Shown: piece by piece, positions 10,720 through 20,655 of the stretch | Layout of the letters: every line of letters begins with the position of its first letter | Position numbering within the stretch: position 1 is the first letter of the stretch | Origin: Branchiostoma floridae | Lineage: Eukaryota; Chordata; Leptocardii; Amphioxiformes; Branchiostomatidae | DNA length: 64,000 nt | Reading direction: 5' to 3' | NCBI RefSeq assembly: GCF_000003815.2 | Contig: NC_049991.1 | Location: forward strand, 1,595,718 to 1,659,717 | Position numbers and translations under genes: made by a program | The notes under the pieces: model-generated | What the model was told of the DNA's origin: nothing | The model's database searches: none | The model's input: only the letters and a program-made list of their open reading frames with translations

Positions 10720-12338
10720 CTATTCATAGGATCAAATCCTTAGAAAAGGCATTTTGTTGGAATTTTCACATTTTAAAGATGTTTATAGGGCATGATATCG
10801 ACTCAAGCTCTCGTAACCCGATCGTCTCTTACCGGATCAGTCACACCAATTTGATTTCTTCTGATTCGTTTCGATATTATTGTGTAGAAGCATGTCTATA
10901 TCTATATTTACATATTGTGGTACCACCAACGAAACAAGTTCCTCTAAGTCTTATCAATGTTTCAATTTTCCTATTTCATGATAAAGTAAATTTGTCAAAT
11001 TTCATGCTTGAAATGTCAGCACTCAGGAATGTTGACTACTAGCCAGTTTCTTATTTACTGCTTTTTCACCCGCCCTCCCCGTTATCGTCCTGCAACAATC
11101 TCAGAACCAAGGAATTACATTGATGTGGCTCAATATTCTTATCTGGTCGAAACGGCGTCAGGAAAATTTTAGTGAAAAGCAAGAACAGTAAACAACCTCC
11201 ATGCCTAATGTTAATATTCAAATAGCCAGCTTCAGACAATCAACATAACCATATGATTCGGTACGACTGCTCTACGGCTGTTTAGTCAGAGCTGATGAAG
11301 CATTCATTCTGCATGCACAATAACAAATTCGTGTAACAAAATGCTATTCTGCTTTTTTGTGTAGCATGGCTCAATATGTTACGGATTGGTCTATAGTCTG
11401 ACTTCACGTGACTTCGAGTATGGAGCATCCTTGCTCCTCGATATACAGCCCTCATACTCGTATTCAAACGTACAGCTTCAGACATTCAACGTGAACAATG
11501 ATGCAAACATATCAATAAAACAAATCTAACTTAGCATGAAAGTGAATTAATCTGTGTTGGTAAACTACATTATGGCACTAAACTTCATCTTAAGTTAGAT
11601 AAAGTTTAGTTCGTGCCAGAACACTAATCTAAGGCACTCCATTTTGGAACAGGTAATGAAGTAAGTATCATGGCGCGCTATCTTTCAAATGTTGATATTG
11701 TTTATTTGGTTGTTTGTTGGTTTATCAACTCCTTTAGCTGTCACATGTAGATGGAACAGCTAAACTTTCAGGAGCAACAAATACACACAGAAAACATGGA
11801 CAGCATAACATAACATAGCAGTTATGTCATGATTACTAGTACTAACAATAAATCCGCATGTGCTGACACAATGGTAGCTTATACTATTGGATGTATGATA
11901 ATAAATGTAATCATAATCTTATTAATTGTATATATTTTACCACCATTACCTTTTGCTGTTTAGGTTTGTACGAGAACTATTAATATGAAAAACGTTAGTC
12001 ATTACTTCATTTACATGTATCACCTTTGCTTGAAAGATTTCTTTTTCGGTGTTGTTGTGTTTCTGGTGTTGTGTTTCTGGTTTAGCAACTCAAGAAGCAA
12101 TGGATGGATTGCCATAAAGTCTTATTTGTGGCCCGTAGGTCTTACCCTATCAAAGAAAAAAAATAAATTTTACTCAATGAAAAAAAAACTGTCAGAGAAA
12201 AGTATGTCTTCAATGAGACTAATAACTCCCACAATTACAGCAAAACTATTGATACAAAGATTAATTGTTTCACAACAGCGTTGCAGAGTTAAAATTGTCA
12301 AATACTTTAAAAGAGGAGCCATTTCATTGTTTTGCCTA
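10720..12338. other. Gene-free stretch, probable LRR-gene intron
   Basis: AT-rich. A word CAGCTTCAGACA.TCAAC recurs at about 11228 and 11469 and, as ACTTCAGACAATCAAC, at about 9861. Open frames at 10779 and 11985 have no recognisable domains. It ends at a splice acceptor TTTTGCCTAG (AG 12338-12339) for the LRR coding exon. Confidence 0.4.
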
Positions 12339-12351
12339 GGTAACAGACGAC

Positions 12352-15300
12352 ATGGGGAGAAAGCTACGACACCTGCTGATTTTCATTCTCATCATCCTGA
12401 AGGAGCCAAGCATACCAGAAGCCGGCTGCAGCTGTGCATCGTCATCAAGCTGTGACTGCAGCAACCGGGGCCTCTCCAGCATCCCCCATGACCTCGGAAA
12501 ATCCATCCACCAGCTACAATTGAAACGTAACCAGATAACAATGATTCAGGCTGGTACATTTGTAAATCTGCCCCATCTACAAAAGTTGTACCTATCCTCC
12601 AACCAGATAACAATGATTCAGGCTGGTTCATTTGTAAATCTACCCCAGCTACACACTTTGCAACTGACGTCCAACAAGATAACAATGATTCAGGCTGGTA
12701 CATTTGTAAATCTGCCCCATCTACAAAAGTTGTACCTATCCTCCAACCAGATAACAATGATTCAGGCTGGTTCATTTGTAAATCTACCCCAGCTACATAC
12801 TTTGCAACTGAAGTCCAACAAGATAACAATGATTCAGGCTGGTACATTTGTAAATCCTCCCCATCTACAAAAGTTGTACCTATCCTCCAACCAGATAACA
12901 ACGATTCAGCCTGGTTCATTTGTAAATCTACCCCAGCTACATACTTTGCAACTGAAGTCCAACAAGATAACAATAATTCAGGCTGGTACATTTGTACATC
13001 TGCCCCTTCTACAAGAGTTGTACCTATCCTTAAACCAGATAACAATGATTCAGGCTGGTTCATTTGTAAATCTACCCCAGCTACAAGACTTCCACCTGTC
13101 CTACAACCAGATAACAGTGATTCAGGCTGGTACATTTGCAAATCTGCCCCATCTACAAGAGTTGTCCCTGTACACCAACCAGATATCAATGATTATGGAA
13201 GGTGCATTTGTAAATCTACCCCAGCTACAAACGTTGTACCTATCCTACAACCAGATATCAATGATTCAGGCAGGTTCATTTGTAAATCTACCCGGGCTAC
13301 AAACGTTGTACCTATTCTCCAACAAGATAACACTGATTCAGGCTGGTTCATTTGTAAATCTACCCCAGCTACATACTTTGCAACTGAAGTCCAACAAGAT
13401 AACAATGATTCAGGCTGGTACATTTGTAAATCTATCCCGGCTACGACTGTTGTACCTATCCTCCAACCAGATCACAATGATTCAGGCTGGTTCATTTGTA
13501 AATCTACCCCAGCTACATACTTTGCAACTGAAGTCCAACAATATAACAATGATTCAGGCTGGTACATTTGTAAATCTGACCCATCTACAAGAGTTGTCCC
13601 TGCACACCAACCAGATATCAATGATAATGGAAAGTGCATTTGTAAACCTGCCAAAGCTTCAAAGTTTATACCTTATGAACAACAAGATGTCTGCTATTCC
13701 TCCTTTAGCTTTTAGCTTGCTGCCACATCATCTCGTCATAAAACTGGACAGGAACCCCTGGCAGTGTGACTGTAAGATGGTTCCCTTTAGGCTAGATTCG
13801 ACTAAATTTCCTTCATTTAAAGATCAGGTAATCTGTGCACAGCCCACCAACTTACAGGGACATAAGCTTACAGATGTCAGTCCTGAAGACTTGGTATGTG
13901 CGGAGCCAACCATATCAGCACTGACTGTTAATGTCCATGTAACCTTTAACAACTATGATAAAACAGCCGGCTCAACAACAGGTCCTGCAGATGATAAGAC
14001 TAAACAAAGAGGAACAATAGCTTCACCCCTTCAAGCAACTTCAGACAGACCACAAACTGGCAAAACAATAACAACAATAACTCCTCAAACCACTTCCAAG
14101 GAATCTGTTCCCAGTTTCCCCATACATATTCTCATTGGCTCTGTCTGTGGTTCAATAGCTGGCATTGCCCTGATCGGCACAGTCATTTTCACAATTTGGT
14201 GCAAGAGGAGGACCAAGAGTCCTCCTTCAGACCCTTCAGCTAGAAACCCCTCGTATGGCACAGGGCAGATTGATTTAATCATGCAAGGTCTCCTGTACAA
14301 AGCCGTAGGTCAGCATCAGGCTACCACTAAATCCAACCCAAACACCACAGCTGCTCTAATGACCAGTGGTCATGATCACCAGTATGAAGATATAGACAAA
14401 CAACACAATCAGACAGGACAGGGTCAGTCTCAGACCATCACTGAATCCAACCCAAACACAACAGCTGCTTTAATGACCAGTGATCATGATCACCAGTATG
14501 AAGATATAGACAAACAACACAATCAGACAGGACAGGATCAGTCTCAGACCATCACTGAATCCAACCCAAACACCACAGCTGCTTTAATGACCAGTGATGA
14601 TTATCACCAGTATGAAGATATAGACAAGCAACACAATCAGACAGGGCAGGCCCAGTCTCAGGCCATCACTCAATCCAACCCAAACACCACAACAGTTACT
14701 GCTTTAATGACCAGTGGTCATGATCACCAGCATGAAGATATGGACAAACAACACAATCAGACAGGTCAGGGTCAGTCTCAGGCCATCACTGAATCCAACC
14801 CAAACACCACAGCTGCTCTAATGACTAGTGGTCATGATCACCAGTATGAAGATATCGACAAACAACACAATCAGACAGGTCAGGGTCAGTCTCATACTAA
14901 ATCCAACCCAAACACCACAACTGCTTTAATGACCAGTGGTCATGATCACCAGAATGAAGATACAGACAAACAACACAATCAGACAGGTCAGGGTCAGTCT
15001 CATACTAAATCCAACCCAAACACCACACCTGCTTTAATGACCAGTGGTCATGATCACCAGCATGAAGATATCGACAAACAACACAATCAGACAGGTCAGG
15101 GTCAGTCTCAGGCCATCACTGAATCCAACCCAAACACCACAGCTGCTCTAATGACTAGTGGTCATGATCACCAGTATGAAGATATCGACAAACAACACAA
15201 TCAGACAGGACAGGGTCAGTCTCAGACCATCACTGAATCCAACCCAAACACCACAGCTACTTTAATGACCAGTGGTCATGATCACCAGAATGAAGATATA

Positions 15301-16116
15301 GACAAACAACACACTCAGACAGGTCAGGGTCAGTCTCATACTAAATCCAACCCAAACACCACACCTGCTTTAATGACCAGTGGTCATGATCACCAGCATG
15401 AAGATATCGACAAACAACACAATCAGACAGGTCAGGGTCAGTCTCAGGCCATCACTGAATCCAACCCAAACACCACAGCTGCTCTAATGACTAGTGGTCA
15501 TGATCACCAGTATGAAGATATCGACAAACAACACAATCAGACAGGACAGGGTCAGTCTCAGACCATCACTGAATCCAACCCAAACACCACAGCTACTTTA
15601 ATGACCAGTGGTCATGATCACCAGAATGAAGATATAGACAAACAACACAATCAGACAGGTCAGGGTCAGTCTCATACTAATTCCAACTCAAACACCACAA
15701 CTGCTTTAATGACCAGTGGTCACGATCATCAGTACGGAGATATGACCCAACATAATCATCTAGAGTGTGGCCAGATCTTTAACACAAACATCACAGCTGC
15801 TGTAGCAACCAGTGGCCATGACCAACAATATGTAGACATGAACCAACATAATCAGACAGGGAAGGACTATCAGGCTATCATGGAAGCGAGAAACCCCTCG
15901 TATGGCAGAAGGCAGATTGATTCAATGGAAAGTCCCCTGTACAAAGCCGTAGGTCAGCATAAGGCCACCACTGAATCCAACCCAAACACCACAGCTGTTT
16001 TAATGGCCAGTGACCATAATCACCAGAATGAAGATATAGACAAACAACACAATCAGACTGGTCAGGGTCAGTCTCAACACAATCAGACAGGGCAGGGTCA
16101 GTCTCAGGCCAATTAG
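12352..16116 (+). CDS. LRR transmembrane receptor with repetitive tyrosine-motif tail
   Basis: 1254 residues in one exon, opened by an acceptor at 12338-12339, ATG 12352, stop TAG 16114-16116. Residues 1-24 are a signal peptide (hydrophobic 8-16, likely cut after PEA). C26, C28, C34 and C36 form an LRRNT cap. Residues about 51-465 are 17 LRRs of 24 residues (pattern LxxLxLxxNxIxxIxxGxFxxLP), alternating in 48-residue pairs. An LRRCT follows (NPWQCDC at 468-474, last Cys 516). A Thr-rich stalk leads to one transmembrane helix (about 592-614) and CKRR stop-transfer. The tail has no TIR or kinase domain. It has 15 copies of a 36-38-residue unit (NPNTT..LMTSGHDHQYEDIDKQ): six YEDI (Y678, 716, 754, 832, 942, 1054), YGDM (Y1128), YVDM (Y1160) and two NPSY (Y635, Y1184). 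Role is inferred: cell-surface recognition with SH2/PTB docking. It is not a Toll-like receptor. Confidence 0.92.
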   Translation: MGRKLRHLLIFILIILKEPSIPEAGCSCASSSSCDCSNRGLSSIPHDLGKSIHQLQLKRNQITMIQAGTFVNLPHLQKLYLSSNQITMIQAGSFVNLPQLHTLQLTSNKITMIQAGTFVNLPHLQKLYLSSNQITMIQAGSFVNLPQLHTLQLKSNKITMIQAGTFVNPPHLQKLYLSSNQITTIQPGSFVNLPQLHTLQLKSNKITIIQAGTFVHLPLLQELYLSLNQITMIQAGSFVNLPQLQDFHLSYNQITVIQAGTFANLPHLQELSLYTNQISMIMEGAFVNLPQLQTLYLSYNQISMIQAGSFVNLPGLQTLYLFSNKITLIQAGSFVNLPQLHTLQLKSNKITMIQAGTFVNLSRLRLLYLSSNQITMIQAGSFVNLPQLHTLQLKSNNITMIQAGTFVNLTHLQELSLHTNQISMIMESAFVNLPKLQSLYLMNNKMSAIPPLAFSLLPHHLVIKLDRNPWQCDCKMVPFRLDSTKFPSFKDQVICAQPTNLQGHKLTDVSPEDLVCAEPTISALTVNVHVTFNNYDKTAGSTTGPADDKTKQRGTIASPLQATSDRPQTGKTITTITPQTTSKESVPSFPIHILIGSVCGSIAGIALIGTVIFTIWCKRRTKSPPSDPSARNPSYGTGQIDLIMQGLLYKAVGQHQATTKSNPNTTAALMTSGHDHQYEDIDKQHNQTGQGQSQTITESNPNTTAALMTSDHDHQYEDIDKQHNQTGQDQSQTITESNPNTTAALMTSDDYHQYEDIDKQHNQTGQAQSQAITQSNPNTTTVTALMTSGHDHQHEDMDKQHNQTGQGQSQAITESNPNTTAALMTSGHDHQYEDIDKQHNQTGQGQSHTKSNPNTTTALMTSGHDHQNEDTDKQHNQTGQGQSHTKSNPNTTPALMTSGHDHQHEDIDKQHNQTGQGQSQAITESNPNTTAALMTSGHDHQYEDIDKQHNQTGQGQSQTITESNPNTTATLMTSGHDHQNEDIDKQHTQTGQGQSHTKSNPNTTPALMTSGHDHQHEDIDKQHNQTGQGQSQAITESNPNTTAALMTSGHDHQYEDIDKQHNQTGQGQSQTITESNPNTTATLMTSGHDHQNEDIDKQHNQTGQGQSHTNSNSNTTTALMTSGHDHQYGDMTQHNHLECGQIFNTNITAAVATSGHDQQYVDMNQHNQTGKDYQAIMEARNPSYGRRQIDSMESPLYKAVGQHKATTESNPNTTAVLMASDHNHQNEDIDKQHNQTGQGQSQHNQTGQGQSQAN
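12514..13700 (+). repeat. 144-bp LRR-pair tandem repeat in coding sequence
   Basis: Within the LRR exon the DNA repeats at 72 bp (one LRR) and more strongly at 144 bp (ITMIQAGTFVNLP.. then ITMIQAGSFVNLP..). Several 144-bp units are nearly identical in nucleotide sequence, indicating recent unit duplication. Antisense open frames here are by-products. Confidence 0.85.
14320..16110 (+). repeat. 108-114-bp tail-unit tandem repeat with 336-bp higher-order repeat
   Basis: Fifteen in-frame units of 36-38 codons. Units 7-8-9 (from 15001) and 10-11-12 (from 15337) form a near-identical three-unit block with an exact 336-bp (112-codon) period. The tyrosine codon TAT in unit 1 is replaced by CAT (His) or AAT (Asn) in units 4, 6, 7, 9, 10, 12 and 15. 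A block beginning ARNPSYG...LYKAVGQH occurs before unit 1 and again before unit 15. Confidence 0.9.
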
Positions 16117-16165
16117 GATCTGTGCCTTGTTACAACTTACTTGTAGTGGATAATCATCACAACAG

Positions 16166-16255
16166 TAGTCTGTGTAACACAAACTCTGCTGTCCAGGGCT
16201 GTAACTGGCCGGCGGATGTTGGGCGGGCTGCTATAAGCGAGATTTAATCAGGCTA
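16166..16255. mobile_element. Short MITE, TAGTCTG/CAGGCTA ends, 10-bp TSD
   Basis: 90 bp with the same ends as the element at 78-181. Flanked by perfect 10-bp ATCACAACAG repeats (16156-16165, 16256-16265). It sits in the 3' region of the LRR gene, 50 bp after the stop codon. Confidence 0.8.
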
Positions 16256-16683
16256 ATCACAACAGGTGCATTCAGATATAATTAACACATCATTATACTG
16301 TACTATGTACAGTATGTATTGTTTAGACAAGGGGTGAAGACCGCGAAAACTGCGAACATAAAACCACCATGAAAATTTCCGCATTTTATTACTATAGATG
16401 AATTGTGATGATATTTGACATGTTGGACTTTTTTTGCATTTCAATATAGGAATATCATTCACTTAATCCTCTCAGCACGAAGGATTCAAATGAAATTTAT
16501 CTTACATCTACTACTAGTATTCATTATATTTCAGCCTTTTTTTTACATTCCGATTATTTTTTATTACATGGAGCTACCAGATTGATTGCAGGTTCGTCTA
16601 GATAAGACATAATGAAGGATTCCTAATCTACCACAAATTTCCTTATCCAGATGTTCTATCTGCAAAGTGACAGTAGCTCTATA

Positions 16684-17076
16684 CACCTTTCTCACGCGGC
16701 GGCCATGATAGATCGAAGAAGAGGTCAATGAGGCAAACAGACAAAACTTATTTCTAAAATCAGTTCCCATTTAGTTTTCCCCCAAACCACACAAATTTTC
16801 ATGATATAAGATAGAATAGTAAATATTACAAGAAGTGTTATGCACCGAAAGATGTAGCAATTTATAGTAGTGTAGACTGACCCCATAGTCCCTTAAGAGA
16901 TGCAAAATAACAACATAATAATGCAAATTGTTAACGAATTTGCAGCCATTCACTTATTGGTCGATTTCCTAATTGGCAGGCTACCATTGGTCGAACTGCT
17001 AATTATGATGGACAGCCTTTTGTTTGCCACATTGAACTCGTTTTAGATCTATCATGGCCGCCGCGTGAGAAAGGTG
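16684..17076. mobile_element. 393-bp TIR element inserted in duplication copy 1
   Basis: Perfect 31-bp inverted ends starting CACCTTTCTCACGCGGCGG and ending ...CCGCGTGAGAAAGGTG. Flanked by TATA on both sides. The orthologous empty site in copy 2 reads AGCTGTATATCAGC (about 30367-30380), with a single TATA, so this is a clean insertion with a 4-bp (TATA) duplication. No coding capacity. Confidence 0.88.
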
Positions 17077-17112
17077 TATATCAGCCGGAAGCATACATTG
17101 CACCTAAGCCAG

Positions 17113-17657
17113 TAGGGGTGGGTACTGGTTCAGAAAATTTAGGTACAGGTACGGTCCAGGTCCAGAAGACCAGGTCCAGGTCCGGACCTGAATCTGGACC
17201 TAATTGTCTGCACTCACTCACTCACTATCCGTTGTTTGATTATACTGCTGCTGGGGTCCCTGACACGGGTAGGCAGCAGTCGGGTAGTCATCACACCCCG
17301 CTTGCAAAAACTTGTAAATGGACAATACTCAAGACAAAGGTCCATTTTACTACAAAGGAATCTGTTTCATGGAGTAGCTGACTTCCACCAGTGTTTCAAT
17401 ATCCTTCATGTAAACAACACTAATGCAATCAAACTTAGACCAAGTTGGACAACAAACAAAATGTCAACTCTCCTCTACACCACTCTTGTTATTTTCTTGG
17501 ACTGGTAAACCCCAAAACACGCATGCCGGTGTAATCTGTTCATTTTCTAAATGGTCCAAAATCTGGTCCACTGATTTTTTCAGGTCCGGTTTTTCTGAAC
17601 CAGTCCAACAAGAAAAAACAATTTTGTTCTGATACATTGTACTGGTACCCACCCCAA
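17113..17657. mobile_element. hAT-like non-autonomous element
   Basis: Ends TAGGGGTGGGTACTGGT and ACTGGTACCCACCCCAA. Target duplication TAAGCCAG/TAAGCCAT (7 of 8 match), with the empty site TAAGCCAC in copy 2 near 30400. The interior is rich in CAGGTCCGG words. An 8-bp duplication and these ends fit hAT. Same family as 19639-20071 and a remnant at 57040-57706. Confidence 0.82.
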
Positions 17658-18267
17658 TAAGCCATCTATTGTCTTCGAATCCCTAAAAGCTGTCTGCAAC
17701 TTTGAACATGGATCATCTAAATTGCACACTTGGTTTTCAGTTGACATTGACAAATTCAGGCAAAACCCTACAATCCTGATAAATCATGTTAAAGCTGATT
17801 AAGAAGTAAACGTTAAATAACACTTATGTCTGGTTGAATTTTTTAAGACAATTCAATCTCTACAACTGGATAAATAAATAAAAATTGACTTCCAGATGTT
17901 TTGAGAGACACCTGTCACTTCTTCAGCATCACTACGAATGAATTATAAGAACAATTAAGTCAATACAAGTACATTTAACTTGAAAAACAGCTGAACATGT
18001 CAAAGACTCTAACATAGGATCGTATGCAAATGTCACTCATGAATATTGAAGAAGAACTTGTGGATGTTATTTAAAAATGTATGGAAGTAAATCTTGTCTT
18101 TAAGCATTGTTTACCTAGATGTCTAACCTTACTAAACGTACCCTGTGGTATCAAATTATAAGTTTTCTTATTGGCTTTTTTGTCCCGTACGCTGACAGAA
18201 GTTAACTTGCATACATAGTTGTTCTTGCCATAAATATGCTGATACGCTATATCCTGTGGAATATTTG

Positions 18268-18271
<4 letters not shown>

Positions 18272-18315
<44 letters not shown>
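18272..18315. repeat. (GA)n microsatellite
   Basis: About 44 bp of uninterrupted GA dinucleotide inside duplication copy 1. Absent from copy 2. Confidence 0.95.
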
Positions 18316-18317
<2 letters not shown>

Positions 18318-18545
18318 TGGTTTATTTATCTAAACATACACAAAGTAATATACAAGATGGTAGTCCGAGAACTAAATTGCCTCGTACATTGTACAGGAGA
18401 GGCTGGCGCTTAGGAGTACAACAATGGAATGTCCTGCCTAAGTGCATTAATCTAATTATACTTATCACAATTTCCACTTAACTGTACACACCCAGAAGGA
18501 TATATATATATATATCAATAAAATATACCCCTTTGAAATTATATG

Positions 18546-19547
18546 TTACAACTTTTCCATTTCCTTCTCAGCTTTTTTGTCCCGTATGCTGACACTCTTG
18601 TTCCCCCTGATGTAAAATCTACAGGGTTTTTTAGCCCACTCTTCCCCAGCGGAGTCTATCCCTATCCCTATCCTAGTATGATGTCAGAGTCTGTCACATC
18701 GTCTCCTGGCTCCAGCCATATAAAGGGACATGTTGCAAGGTCCTGCTGGTTCATTGTAGCCCTAGAAAAAGGCGATAAAACAGACAAACTTATCAAACAT
18801 AGTTATTAAACTTAAGTTACTGAAGTTTTATTCTAGCTTACAATGTAGGCTGTCTTTCTGGTTCCCAGACCAACCCTTTAAAAAACCTGCCAATGTTCAG
18901 CCTTAGTGGAGGGGGCTCTTAGTGAAGAAAGTTAAATTTTCAATTTGGAATATGAGTGATGAAATTTTCAAACAGAATTCTGAGTAGTCTTGCATATTGT
19001 CTTACAGGCTCCTGGCATTTTGCATTCAGATTAAGGTTCTTAACAGTTGATATATAATCAACATTGTACTCCTTTGTTCAGTTTTAATAAATACACTTGT
19101 ACAGTGTACTTGAACATTGTTTATAATGTTGTATTTCATAATTCAACTGTATGTGTTGGATCACTCTGATACAGGTAGAAATCTAATAGTAAAAAAGAAA
19201 GACATGTCTATCCATACATTTTTTCACGAACTTTACGATTAACATCAATTTAATTGTAGAATGAGAAAGACATACACATAGCACATTTCCAACCTTTCAG
19301 CACATAGGATAAGAAGATGCTCACATGACTGTACACCACCTCTTCCAGTGCACATCATAATGTTCTATGAAAATCATACATACTTGTCTATGTGTAGAGC
19401 TTGACACAGTTTGGAAGGACCATTGCCCAGCTGTTCTATCTTCAGGCCTGCTCCCTTGTCTCCCGCTTCGCTTTCCTCTCTGTACCTTCATCTTGTCTAC
19501 ACCAGTCAGCGGCTGTAGCGCACGGATCAGAACTGCTGCTCCTTCTC
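18546..19547 (-). pseudogene. Partial MPG pseudogene (exons 2 and 3 only)
   Basis: Minus-strand copy of the last two exons of the glycosylase gene at 31341-33375. Exon-2-like 19384-19547 is 164 nt against 163 in the intact gene; the extra base shifts the frame after the segment reading GVDKMKVQRGK. Exon-3-like 18546-18761 keeps DLATCPFIWLEPGDDVTDSD, then a net 1-base loss yields an in-frame stop, after which the original frame (RFYIRGNKSVSIRDKKAEKE) is still readable. Exon 1, with the catalytic residues, is outside the duplicated block. A further fragment of the exon 3 end (TTTTTTGTCCCGTACGCTGACA) lies near 18176. Clearly non-functional as a glycosylase. Confidence 0.88.
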
Positions 19548-19638
19548 CTATGGCCCAAAATATCGAGTACAAGATATACTAGTATTAGCCTGTTTACGGT
19601 CCCAATTGTGATGCCCAGTGTGATGCATTCATTGTGAG

Positions 19639-20071
19639 TAGGGGTGGGTACCGGTACAGAAACTTCAGGTCCAGGTCCGGTTCAGGTCCAAAGGATCAGG
19701 TCCAGGTCCGGACCTAAACCTGGACCTGATTCAGTATGACTCGTACCAATGGTCCATTTCTCTACAAAGAAATCTGTTTGGTGGCGTATTAGACTTACAC
19801 TGGCGTTTTAAAATCCTACAACGCTAACTGCACCTGTACGATTGACTGTAAAACTTGGTAGAAATGACTATAAACTCTACTCTACTTCACTCTTGTTATT
19901 TTCTTCCACCTGCAAGAACTAAAATGTGTGAATTCCTGATCAAATAATCTGTTAATTTTCTAATCGGTCCAACATCCGGTCCACCCAATTTTTTCAGGTC
20001 CGGTTTTTCTGGACCGGTCCAATAAGAAAAACCGGTTTTGTACCGGTACACTGAACCGGTACCCAGCCCTA
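19639..20071. mobile_element. hAT-like non-autonomous element, perfect 8-bp TSD
   Basis: 433 bp with ends TAGGGGTGGGTACCGGT and ACCGGTACCCAGCCCTA, flanked by ATTGTGAG on each side (19631-19638, 20072-20079). Interior CAGGTCCGG-type words match 17113-17657. No transposase. Confidence 0.88.
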
Positions 20072-20082
20072 ATTGTGAGTAA

Positions 20083-20269
20083 TACTGTGAATGCAGAAGT
20101 GTTCGCGATGGATTAATGTTCCTGGAACTTAAAACCACCGTGAACATTTTTCCATTATGGTATTAGACTGCAGTCTATGGTGTTACTGGGAACTTAAAAC
20201 CACCGTGAAAAGTCCTTTTTCCTGCTACTGCGAAATTAAATCCCTGCAAACTTAAATGCATTTACAGTA
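20083..20269. mobile_element. MITE, TGCATTTACAGTA family (inverted copy)
   Basis: Opens TACTGTGAATGCAGAAGTG and closes TAAATGCATTTACAGTA; interior words match 6038-6213 in reverse complement. It abuts the hAT-like element's target duplication. Confidence 0.75.
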
Positions 20270-20655
20270 TGTCAAAGGTGAGGGCCCCTATAAAAACGTT
20301 CTCGTCTAGAGGGGTGTGCCTAGAAACCACACCCACGACACACTCTAGTATGCAGTGTGCATGGAACAAGGACCTTATATGACGCTCTGGATATATTGTC
20401 TATGTAATTATTTACAGAAAAACATGCAGTACTAACCGATTTTTCAGTGTTATTTCACAGGTTGTGGTCGGGTGTGGTTTTAGGCACCAAACCATCCAGA
20501 CATGTTTTGTCTATGTCCCAGGGAGCTTTACCTTTGACACATTACTGACAATAATCACCAGGTGCAGCTAGCTTTGCATGTGCAGTTGGAACCAAGAACA
20601 AGCTTATGTAATACTTTGTATGTTAATACTTTGTAGCTTTATGTGTATTGTTAGC

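Larger units (their letters stand above)
16355..20655. repeat. Segmental duplication, copy 1 (partner 30035-32805)
   Basis: Blocks align in the same order and orientation with 30035-32805: for example the ACCAGATTGATTGCAGGTTC block at about 16567 versus 30268, the glycosylase exon 3 and 2 sequences, and CCAGACATGTTTTGT at about 20492 versus 32672. Copy 1 is longer because of at least four transposon insertions (16684-17076, 17113-17657, 19639-20071, 20083-20269). Homology ends near 20655/32805, before glycosylase exon 1. Confidence 0.85.

Noticed and set aside
11985-12455. 156-codon plus frame overlapping the LRR start
   Set aside because: It crosses the splice acceptor and runs out of frame with the LRR protein; AT-rich intronic content.
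12392-13654. Long antisense frames over the LRR region
   Set aside because: Same effect: 72/144-bp periodicity without independent protein features.
14085-14300. Toll/IL-1 receptor domain in the LRR protein tail
   Set aside because: After the TM helix the sequence is low-complexity tandem units; no TIR box motifs are present.
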